Shown here: piece after piece, positions 57,291 through 64,000 of the stretch
Layout: every line of letters starts with the position of its first letter
Numbering within the stretch: position 1 is the stretch's first letter
Assembly: GCF_002934665.1 (NCBI RefSeq)
Contig: NZ_NIRS01000005.1
Span: 620,001-684,000, forward strand
Length of the DNA stretch: 64,000 bases
Direction of reading: 5' to 3'
From: Pseudomonas laurylsulfatiphila
Lineage (GTDB): Bacteria; Pseudomonadota; Gammaproteobacteria; Pseudomonadales; Pseudomonadaceae
Position numbers and translations under genes: made by a program
The notes under the pieces: model-generated
Databases searched by the model: none
Seen by the model: only the letters and a program-made list of their open reading frames with translations
What the model was told of the DNA's origin: nothing

Positions 57291-57598
57291 ACGGTGCGAT
57301 CCAGCTTTTTCAGAAACACCGTCATTTCCTTTTCTGCCTGCTTGTCGCCATGGTTGCGAGCGGCTTCCAGGCCGTGTTCCCAGGCTTGGCGCGCGGCCGC
57401 AAAGTCCGCCAGCGCCAAGTGGGCCTTGCCCAGCAGTTTCCACGCCGCCGAATACTTCGGATCGAATTCGACGCAGCGCTGGAAATGCTCTACAGCCTTG
57501 GCGTTCTCCCCCAGATCCAGATAGCCCTTGCCCAGGCCGAAGCGCAGCAAGGAGTTATCCACACCCTTGGCAAGCATTTTTTCCAGGGATTCGATCAT
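57281..57598 (-). CDS. Tetratricopeptide-repeat protein
   Basis: A 105-residue protein of about two and a half TPR units (LLRFGLGKGYLDLGENAKAVEHFQRCVEFDPKYSAAWKLLGKAHLALADF AAARQAWEHGL in overlapping parts). It probably mediates protein contacts; no more specific role can be read. It begins MIESLEKMLAKGVDN. It overlaps the PilZ gene tail by 10 bp on the opposite strand, and an exact DnaA 9-mer (57555-57563) falls near its start. Confidence 0.8.
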   Translation of the reverse strand: MIESLEKMLAKGVDNSLLRFGLGKGYLDLGENAKAVEHFQRCVEFDPKYSAAWKLLGKAHLALADFAAARQAWEHGLEAARNHGDKQAEKEMTVFLKKLDRTVQR

Positions 57599-57655
57599 CG
57601 GTGGATTCCTTTTCTGCGGGTATCAGGGGATGTTTTTTTCGCCTTTGACACCGCC

Positions 57656-57745
57656 ATCGCTGGCAAGCCAGCTCCCACAGGGTTCTCTGGTGTACATCAT
57701 ATTTGTAAACAACCAAAAAACTGTGGGAGCTGGCTTGCCAGCGAT
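57656..57745. repeat. REPIN: inverted pair of REP sequences
   Basis: ATCGCTGGCAAGCCAGCTCC... (57656-57680) and its exact reverse complement (57721-57745), with 40 bp between. The core GCTGGCAAGCCAGC is a palindrome. It differs in sequence from the REPs at 26276 and 50703, so three REP classes occur in one window. It sits between the TPR gene and trkA. Confidence 0.9.
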
Positions 57746-57776
57746 AGGGCCAATGCAGGCACTGAAAAAATCAGGA

Positions 57777-59153
57777 TCAGAAGAAGCTCAACCCGACATG
57801 GAACAACTTCTCCACATCGCGAATATGCTTTTTATCCACAAGGAACAAAATCACATGGTCGCCCGTTTCGATCACAGTGTCGTCGTGGGCGATGATCACT
57901 TCTTCGTCGCGGATAATCGCACCGATGGTAGTGCCCGGCGGCAGGCCGATATTCTCGATGGCCTTGCCGATCACCTTGCTTGATTTCGCATCGCCATGGG
58001 CAATCGCCTCGATGGCTTCCGCCGCGCCACGGCGCAGCGAGTGCACGCTGACGATGTCGCCACGGCGTACGTGGGCCAGCAAGGTGCCGATGGTCGCCAG
58101 TTGCGGGCTGATGGCGATGTCGATGTCGCCGCCCTGGATCAGATCGACATAGGCCGGGTTGTTGATGATGGTCATCACCTTCTTCGCACCGAGACGCTTG
58201 GCCAGCAGCGACGACATGATATTGGCTTCGTCGTCGTTGGTCAGGGCGAGGAACAGGTCGGCGTCGGCGATGTTCTCCTCCAGCAGCAGGTCGCGGTCCG
58301 AGGCGCTGCCCTGCAACACCACGGTGCTGTCGAGGTGGTCCGAGAGGTGACGGCAGCGTGCCGGGTTCATCTCGATGATCTTTACCTGATAACGGCTTTC
58401 GATGGCCTCGGCCAGACGCTCGCCGATCTGCCCGCCACCGGCGATGACAATGCGCTTGTAGGTTTCGTCGAGACGGCGCATTTCGCTCATGACCGCACGA
58501 ATGTTCGCTTTGGCGGCGATGAAAAACACCTCGTCGTCGGCCTCGATCACGGTATCGCCCTGGGGCAGGATCGGCCGGTCGCGGCGGAAAATGGCGGCCA
58601 CGCGGGTTTCGACGTTCGGCATGTGTTCACGCAACTGTCGCAGTTGCTGGCCCACCAGCGGCCCGCCGTAATAGGCGCGAACCGCGACCAGTTGCGCCTT
58701 GCCTTCGGCGAAGTCGATCACTTGCAAGGCGCCCGGATGCTGGATCAGACGCTTGATGTAGTTGGTGACCACTTGTTCCGGGCTGATCAGCACGTCCACC
58801 GGAATCGCTTCATTCTGGAACAACTGCTCTTCGCGTGTCAGGTACGCGGCCTCACGAACCCGGGCGATCTTGGTCGGGGTGTGGAACAGGGTATGGGCGA
58901 CCTGGCAGGCGACCATGTTGGTTTCGTCGCTGTTGGTCACGGCGACCAGCATGTCGGCGTCGTCGGCGCCAGCCTGGCGCAGCACGGTCGGAAACGAACC
59001 GCGGCCCTGCACCGTGCGGATGTCCAGGCGGTCGCCAAGGTCGCGCAGGCGTTCGCCATCGGTGTCGACCACGGTGATGTCGTTGGCTTCGCTGGCCAGG
59101 TGTTCCGCCAGCGAACCGCCGACCTGCCCTGCGCCGAGGATGATGATTTTCAT
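57777..59153 (-). CDS. trkA: Trk potassium uptake regulatory protein
   Basis: A 458-residue cytoplasmic protein with two tandem RCK halves that gate the TrkH/G channel. The NAD-binding motifs are ILGAGQVGGSLAEHL at the start and VIAGGGQIGERLAEAIE at about residue 235; TrkA-C domains follow each. Length equals the E. coli protein. It is the last gene of the leftward def-fmt-rsmB-trkA set, 22 bp after rsmB. Confidence 0.96.
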   Translation of the reverse strand: MKIIILGAGQVGGSLAEHLASEANDITVVDTDGERLRDLGDRLDIRTVQGRGSFPTVLRQAGADDADMLVAVTNSDETNMVACQVAHTLFHTPTKIARVREAAYLTREEQLFQNEAIPVDVLISPEQVVTNYIKRLIQHPGALQVIDFAEGKAQLVAVRAYYGGPLVGQQLRQLREHMPNVETRVAAIFRRDRPILPQGDTVIEADDEVFFIAAKANIRAVMSEMRRLDETYKRIVIAGGGQIGERLAEAIESRYQVKIIEMNPARCRHLSDHLDSTVVLQGSASDRDLLLEENIADADLFLALTNDDEANIMSSLLAKRLGAKKVMTIINNPAYVDLIQGGDIDIAISPQLATIGTLLAHVRRGDIVSVHSLRRGAAEAIEAIAHGDAKSSKVIGKAIENIGLPPGTTIGAIIRDEEVIIAHDDTVIETGDHVILFLVDKKHIRDVEKLFHVGLSFF

Positions 59154-59175
59154 CCAGTCACTCCATTGAATCCGT

Positions 59176-60486
59176 TTAACCGCGCGCGGCGGCGATCTTG
59201 ATCAGCTTGGCGTAGTAGAACCCGTCGTGGCCGCCTTCCTGGGCGAGCAACTGGCGACCATGGGGCTGCTTGATGCCGGCCGCCGTGGCGAGGTCCAGTT
59301 CACGGGCGCCCGGCGTGCGGGCGAGGAACGCTTCGATGACTTCGGTGTTCTCGGTCGGCAGCGTCGAGCAGGTGGCGTATAGCAGAATGCCGCCGACTTC
59401 CAGGGTGTTCCACATGGCGTCGAGCAGCTCGCCTTGCAGCAGCGCCAGCGCGGCGATGTCATCGGGCTGGCGGGTCAGCTTGATGTCCGGATGACGACGG
59501 ATCACGCCCGTCGCCGAGCATGGCGCGTCCAGCAGGATGCGCTGGAACGGCTTGCCGTCCCACCACGCCTGAGTGTCGCGGCCGTCGGCGGCAATCAGTT
59601 CGGCGCTCAGTTTCAGGCGTTCGAGGTTTTCCCGCACCCGCACCAGACGCTTGGCTTCCAGGTCTACCGCCACCACCCCGGCCAGTTTTGGCTCGGCTTC
59701 GAGAATATGGCAGGTCTTGCCGCCGGGTGCGCAGCAGGCGTCCAGTACCCGTTGGCCCGGTGCCAGATCCAGCAGATCAGCGGCCAGTTGCGCGGCTTCG
59801 TCCTGCACGCTGATCCAGCCCTCGGCGAAACCCGGCAGGCTGCGCACGTCGGCGGCGGCTTCTAGCACAATACCGTCACGGCTGTAGACACAGGGTGTGG
59901 CGGCAATACCGGCATCGGTCAGCAAACCGAGGTAGGCATCCCGGCTGTGATGGCGACGGTTGACCCGCAGGATCATTGGCGGATGCGCGTTGTTGGCGGC
60001 GCAGATGGCTTCCCATTGCTCTGGCCAGAACGCCTTCAGGGATTTCTGCAGCCAACGCGGGTGGGCGGTGCGCACCACCGGATCGCGTTCCAGTTCGGCG
60101 AAAATCGTTTCGCTTTCGCGCTGAGCGTTACGCAGAACCGCATTGAGCAAGGCCTTGGCCCATGGCTTTTTCAACTTGTCGGCGCAACCGACCGTCTCGC
60201 CAATCGCGGCATGGGCCGGGACGCGGGTGTAGAGCAACTGATAGAGGCCGACCAACAGCAGCGCCTCGACATCGGCATCGGCAGCCTTGAACGGCTTTTG
60301 CAGCAACTTGGCCGCCAGCGCCGACAACCGTGGCTGCCAGCGTGCGGTGCCGAACGCCAGGTCCTGGGTGAAGCCGCGATCACGGTCCTCGACCTTGTCC
60401 AACTGCGTTGGCAGCGAACTGTTGAGCGAGGCTTTTCCGTTCAGGACAGCGGCAAGTGCCTTGGCGGCGGCCAGACGCGGATTCAT
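59176..60486 (-). CDS. rsmB: 16S rRNA (C967-C5) methyltransferase
   Basis: A 436-residue enzyme with an N-terminal NusB-like domain (RLAAAKALAAVLNGKASLNSSLP) and a SAM-dependent C-terminal domain. The two active-site Cys motifs are LDAPCSATGVIRRHPD and YATCSTLPTEN. It overlaps fmt by 4 bp (ATGA). Confidence 0.96.
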   Translation of the reverse strand: MNPRLAAAKALAAVLNGKASLNSSLPTQLDKVEDRDRGFTQDLAFGTARWQPRLSALAAKLLQKPFKAADADVEALLLVGLYQLLYTRVPAHAAIGETVGCADKLKKPWAKALLNAVLRNAQRESETIFAELERDPVVRTAHPRWLQKSLKAFWPEQWEAICAANNAHPPMILRVNRRHHSRDAYLGLLTDAGIAATPCVYSRDGIVLEAAADVRSLPGFAEGWISVQDEAAQLAADLLDLAPGQRVLDACCAPGGKTCHILEAEPKLAGVVAVDLEAKRLVRVRENLERLKLSAELIAADGRDTQAWWDGKPFQRILLDAPCSATGVIRRHPDIKLTRQPDDIAALALLQGELLDAMWNTLEVGGILLYATCSTLPTENTEVIEAFLARTPGARELDLATAAGIKQPHGRQLLAQEGGHDGFYYAKLIKIAAARG

Positions 60487-61442
60487 TGAGCGTCCGCCGC
60501 TTGACCGAGGACAGTGCCGGTGGCGAATTTCTCACGGCGGCTGTTGAACAGGTCGCTGAAGTTCAGCGCCTTGCCGCCGGGCAATTGCAGACGGGTCAGG
60601 CACAAGGCTTGCTCGCCGCACGCGACGATCAGGCCGTCCTTACTGGCGCTGAGGATTTCACCGGGTGCACCTTTGCCTTCGGCCAGGTTCGCGGCCAGCA
60701 CTTTCAGGGCTTCGTCATTCAAGGTGCTGTGGGTGATCGGCCATGGGTTGAAGGCACGGACCAGGCGCTCCAGTTCAACCGCCGGGCGACTCCAGTCGAT
60801 GCGAGCTTCGTCCTTGTTCAGTTTGTGCGCGTAGGTGGCCAGGCTGTCGTCCTGCACTTCGCCTTCCAGCGTACCCGCGGCGAGGCCGGCAATCGCCTGA
60901 ACCACGGCCGGTGGACCCATTTCGGCCAGACGGTCGTGAAGGCTGCCGCCAGTGTCTTCGGCGCTGATAGGCGTAGTGACTTTAAGCAGCATCGGCCCGG
61001 TGTCGAGGCCGGCTTCCATGCGCATCACGGTCACTCCGCTTTCGGCATCACCTGCTTGCACGGCACGCTGGATCGGCGCCGCACCGCGCCAGCGCGGCAA
61101 CAACGAAGCGTGGCTGTTGATGCAACCCAGGCGCGGAATATCCAGCACCACTTGCGGCAGGATCAGGCCGTAGGCGACCACCACCATCAAGTCCGGTTTC
61201 AGCGCGGCGAGTTCGGCTTGCGCGTCTTCGTTGCGCAGGGTTGGCGGCTGCAACACCGGGATGTTGTTCTCCAGCGCAAGCTGCTTGACCGGGCTCGGCA
61301 TCAGTTTTTGCCCGCGACCGGCCGGACGATCCGGTTGGGTGTAGACCGCGACGATCTCGTAAGGGCTGCTCAGCAGGGCCTTGAGATGTTCGGCGGCGAA
61401 TTCCGGGGTGCCGGCAAAGACAATGCGCAGTGGCTCAGTCAT
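60483..61442 (-). CDS. fmt: Methionyl-tRNA formyltransferase
   Basis: A 319-residue enzyme that formylates initiator Met-tRNA. It has the N-terminal formyltransferase domain (IVFAGTPEFAAEHLKALL), the catalytic signature HASLLPRWRGAAPIQRA, and a C-terminal OB-like domain. A hairpin separates it from the upstream def gene. Confidence 0.97.
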   Translation of the reverse strand: MTEPLRIVFAGTPEFAAEHLKALLSSPYEIVAVYTQPDRPAGRGQKLMPSPVKQLALENNIPVLQPPTLRNEDAQAELAALKPDLMVVVAYGLILPQVVLDIPRLGCINSHASLLPRWRGAAPIQRAVQAGDAESGVTVMRMEAGLDTGPMLLKVTTPISAEDTGGSLHDRLAEMGPPAVVQAIAGLAAGTLEGEVQDDSLATYAHKLNKDEARIDWSRPAVELERLVRAFNPWPITHSTLNDEALKVLAANLAEGKGAPGEILSASKDGLIVACGEQALCLTRLQLPGGKALNFSDLFNSRREKFATGTVLGQAADAQ

Positions 61443-61464
61443 GGGTGACGTCTCTTGAAAAGAA

Positions 61465-61488
61465 AAAGGCTTGCCGCAGCAAGCCTTT
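61465..61488 (-). terminator. Hairpin between def and fmt
   Basis: A 10-bp stem, AAAGGCTTGC and GCAAGCCTTT, with loop CGCA. On the minus strand, TTTTCTTTTC follows. It lies 11 bp after the def stop and 22 bp before the fmt start. It could act as a partial terminator so that def is expressed above fmt. Confidence 0.7.
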
Positions 61489-61499
61489 GAAGATGGGCA

Positions 61500-62006
61500 T
61501 CAGGCGTTCTGGCGATGAAGCTTTTCCAGTTTCTTCTTGATGCGGTCGCGTTTGAGCGTGGACAGGTAATCGACGAACAATTTGCCATTGAGGTGGTCGC
61601 ATTCGTGCTGGATGCACACCGCGAGCAAATCTTCGGCGATCAGTTCGTATGGCTTGCCGTCGCGGTCCAGCGCCTTGACCTTGACCCGTTGCGGGCGATC
61701 GACGTTTTCGTAGAAGCCCGGCACCGACAGGCAGCCTTCCTGGTACTGGCCCATGTCGTCGGTCAGCGGTTCGAGCTCGGGGTTGATGAACACTCGCGGC
61801 TCGGTGCGGTCTTCGGAGAGGTCCATCACGACGATACGTTTGTGCACGTTGACCTGGGTAGCGGCGAGGCCGATGCCAGGCGCTTCATACATTGTTTCAA
61901 ACATGTCGTCGACCAACTGACGCACTTCGTCGTCCACTACGGCCACTGGCTTGGCGATAGTGCGCAGACGCGGATCAGGGAATTCGAGGATGTTTAAAAT
62001 GGCCAT
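61500..62006 (-). CDS. def: Peptide deformylase
   Basis: A 168-residue metalloenzyme that removes the N-formyl group from new proteins. The three motifs are complete: GIGLAATQ, EGCLSV (Cys92) and HECDH (His134, Glu135, His138). The ATG at 62006 (MAILNILEFPDPRLR) is the family start; 39 more in-frame codons upstream are unlikely. It is divergent from tsaP. Confidence 0.96.
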   Translation of the reverse strand: MAILNILEFPDPRLRTIAKPVAVVDDEVRQLVDDMFETMYEAPGIGLAATQVNVHKRIVVMDLSEDRTEPRVFINPELEPLTDDMGQYQEGCLSVPGFYENVDRPQRVKVKALDRDGKPYELIAEDLLAVCIQHECDHLNGKLFVDYLSTLKRDRIKKKLEKLHRQNA

Positions 62007-62193
62007 AAGCTTGATCAGTGCACGTGTGAAGTAAGGTCGGGTCGATGGCCTGGCGGGTCCGAAGAAATGCAGGCTACCGTTGTAAAACGTAGCTCCCTTC
62101 TGTTGACAAGCAAGTTTTGACAAGCAAGCCGGGAGCGAGCCACTGACGGCTCTGGCGTTTCACGCGAATGCACATAATAAAGGGATTCACCGC

Positions 62194-63018
62194 ATGAGGA
62201 AATCACTACTCGCCCTGCTGCTCCTGGCTTCGGCAGGTTGGGCTTACGGGCAGGTGCAACTTCGGGAAGATATTCCCACCATAAAGCTGTCGCCTCAGGT
62301 TCGCAGCAGCCCGGTAACCGAGGTTATCCCCGGCATTGCGCTGAAATCGATCAACAGCTTTCTGTTGAGCAACCGCATCGTCGACAAGGCCGAGGATTTT
62401 ACCAAGGCGCCTTACATTGTCGCTGGTGATTCCGAACGGGTGCTCAGCGGCGCGGGCGACCGCATCTTTGCCCGCGGCCATTTCGATCCGGCGCAACCGG
62501 CGTACGGCATCTTCCGCCAAGGCAAGGTCTACACCGATCCGCAGAGCAAGGAAATCCTGGGGATCAACGCCGACGACATCGGCGGCGGCGATGTCGTGGC
62601 CATCGAAGGTGACGTCGCCACCCTGGAGTTGCAACGCACGACTCAGGAGGTCCGCCTCGGAGATCGCTTGTTCAGCGGTGAAGAGCAGGCGATCAACTCG
62701 ACCTTCACGCCCAGGGCACCGAGCCACGAAATCAGCGGTTTGATCATCGATGTTCCGCGCGGGGTCACGCAGATCGGCGAGTTGGACGTGGTTACCCTGA
62801 ACAAGGGGCAGCGCGACGGTCTGGTCGAAGGCAATCTGCTGGCAGTGATGAAAACCGGAGAAACAGTCCGGGACCGGATCACGGGTCAGCCGTTGAAAAT
62901 TCCCGATGAGCGCGCCGGTCTGCTGATGGTTTTCCGTACCTACGACAAACTCAGTTATGGGCTGGTGCTCAGCGCTTCGCGCTCGCTGTCGGTGATGGAC
63001 AAGGTACGAAATCCGTAA
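62194..63018 (+). CDS. tsaP: TsaP-like type IV pilus secretin-associated protein without a LysM domain
   Basis: A 274-residue exported protein. A signal peptide (MRKSLLALLLLASAGWAYG) is followed at once by QVQLREDIPTIKLSPQVRSSP and the long C-terminal FlgT-like region (GAGDRIFARGHFD, YGIFRQGKVYTDP, VMKTGETVRDRITG). In the P. aeruginosa protein at this locus (PA0020, about 340 residues) a LysM peptidoglycan-binding domain of about 65 residues stands between those two parts. Here it is missing in frame, with no stop. The position between def and dprA is conserved. Whether it still anchors the PilQ secretin ring is open. Confidence 0.85.
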   Translation: MRKSLLALLLLASAGWAYGQVQLREDIPTIKLSPQVRSSPVTEVIPGIALKSINSFLLSNRIVDKAEDFTKAPYIVAGDSERVLSGAGDRIFARGHFDPAQPAYGIFRQGKVYTDPQSKEILGINADDIGGGDVVAIEGDVATLELQRTTQEVRLGDRLFSGEEQAINSTFTPRAPSHEISGLIIDVPRGVTQIGELDVVTLNKGQRDGLVEGNLLAVMKTGETVRDRITGQPLKIPDERAGLLMVFRTYDKLSYGLVLSASRSLSVMDKVRNP

Positions 63019-63099
63019 GAGTGCTTCACAAGTTACCAACAGAGTTATCCACAGCTTATTCCCGTTTGTACGGGTGCTCATAACGATCAAGGATGATCC

Positions 63100-64000
63100 A
63101 TGTCGCTGCCTGCCGTTACACCGGTTTCCCCCGCGGAACTGGAAGCTCGTTTACGTCTGCACCGTTTGCCGGAACTCGGCCCGGCGCGTTTCAAGAAATT
63201 GCTCGAAGCCTTCGGCTCAGCATCCAAAGCCCTCAGTGCACCTGCCGGTGCCTGGCGCGCGCTGGGTTTGCCACTGGCCTGTTCCGAGGCCAGGCGTAGC
63301 GCAGAGATCCGTGACGGCGCCAGTCATGCATTGGCCTGGCTGGAGCATCCGGGCCAGCATTTACTGATGTGGGACCAACCGGACTACCCGGCGCTGCTGG
63401 CACAAATCAGTGATGCACCACCGCTGTTATTTGTCGCCGGCGATCCCGGCATTCTGGAAAAACCACAACTGGCGATGGTCGGCAGCCGTCGTGCGTCCCG
63501 ACCAGGGATGGACACCGCTGCCGCGTTTTCCCGCAGCCTGGCGGGTGCCGGTTTTGTCATTACCAGCGGCCTGGCCCTGGGCATTGACGCCGCCGCACAT
63601 CAGGCCGCATTGGACGTTGGCGGGCAAACGGTCGGTGTGCTCGGCACGGGGCTCGAGAAGTTTTATCCACAGCGAAATAGACGCCTGGCGGACGCCATGA
63701 TCGCCTCGGGCAGCGCGGTACTTTCGGAGTTTCCGCTGGATGCCGGCCCCAGCGCCGGCAACTTCCCCCGGCGCAACCGGATCATCAGCGGTTTGTCCCT
63801 CGGGGTGCTGGTGGTCGAAGCCAGTGTCGCCAGCGGTTCACTGATCACCGCGAGGCTGGCGGCGGAACAGGGGCGCGAGGTGTTTGCGATGCCCGGGTCG
63901 ATCCATCATCCCGGTGCCCGCGGCTGCCATCAGTTGATTCGCGACGGTGCGGTGCTGGTGGAAACCATCGAACATATCCTCGAAGCCTTGCGCGGCTGGC
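63100..64000 (+). CDS. dprA: DNA-processing protein DprA, N-terminal part
   Basis: The first 300 residues of DprA (Smf), cut by the window edge. It loads RecA on incoming single-stranded DNA during transformation. The N-terminal SAM-like part (RLHRLPELGPARFKKLLEAF) leads to the Rossmann-fold domain with MVGSRRASRPGM, TSGLALGIDAAAH, GTGLEKFYPQRNRRL and SEFPLD. An exact DnaA 9-mer is in the coding sequence (63663-63671) and another just upstream (63045-63053). GGATG precedes the ATG. Confidence 0.95.
   Translation, partial: MSLPAVTPVSPAELEARLRLHRLPELGPARFKKLLEAFGSASKALSAPAGAWRALGLPLACSEARRSAEIRDGASHALAWLEHPGQHLLMWDQPDYPALLAQISDAPPLLFVAGDPGILEKPQLAMVGSRRASRPGMDTAAAFSRSLAGAGFVITSGLALGIDAAAHQAALDVGGQTVGVLGTGLEKFYPQRNRRLADAMIASGSAVLSEFPLDAGPSAGNFPRRNRIISGLSLGVLVVEASVASGSLITARLAAEQGREVFAMPGSIHHPGARGCHQLIRDGAVLVETIEHILEALRGW

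Overview
The window is Pseudomonas chromosome around the replication origin, most likely from the P. fluorescens complex. The gene order glmS-glmR-glmU-atp operon-parBA-rsmG-mnmG-mnmE-yidC-yidD-rnpA-rpmH-oriC-dnaA-dnaN-recF-gyrB-plsC-gmhB-glyS-glyQ-tag-lpxL-trkA-rsmB-fmt-def-tsaP-dprA is the classical ori-proximal order of pseudomonads. The protein sequences, Pseudomonas-type REP/REPIN repeats, parS sites and DnaA boxes agree. I saw no rRNA, tRNA or CRISPR array.

Positions 1-23542 read as the right-hand part of a Tn7-like transposon inserted at the classical attTn7 site, 25 bp downstream of the glmS stop codon. The transposition module tnsA-tnsB-tnsC-tnsD (17334-23391, minus strand) sits next to that end, which carries three 20-bp-spaced TnsB-like sites. 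No tnsE is seen. The left end is not visible, so the cargo very probably runs past position 1. Cargo in the window is periplasmic and heavy-metal functions: a czcCBA efflux pump (czcA cut by the window edge), the czcRS two-component system, a DUF3703 protein, a His-rich zinc-ribbon protein, a CadA-type P1B ATPase, a CDF exporter, a very large multicopper oxidase, an SCO1/cytochrome c fusion protein, a DsbA-like/DsbB-like pair and a small BPSL0761-like protein. The cadA and czcRS promoters both have MerR-type architecture (19-bp spacer with a dyad), so one CadR-like regulator, not encoded here, probably controls both.

Positions 23543-43854 are core genes on the minus strand: amino-sugar synthesis (glmS, glmR, glmU), the F1Fo ATP synthase operon, chromosome partitioning (parAB), tRNA and rRNA modification (mnmG, mnmE, rsmG), membrane protein insertion (yidC, yidD), rnpA and rpmH. 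The rpmH-dnaA gap holds oriC, and a second AT-rich, DnaA-box-containing gap lies between mnmG and mnmE. Positions 44421-50634 are dnaA-dnaN-recF-gyrB on the plus strand, with two parS sites inside recF.

Positions 50635-64000 hold lipid and LPS genes, glycyl-tRNA synthetase, tag, a PilZ protein, a TPR protein, trkA, the def-fmt-rsmB group, a tsaP homologue that appears to lack its LysM domain, and a partial dprA. The exact 9-mer TTATCCACA (either strand) occurs at least 26 times in the core part but only once in the 23.5-kb transposon part. This separates the resident DNA from the acquired DNA.
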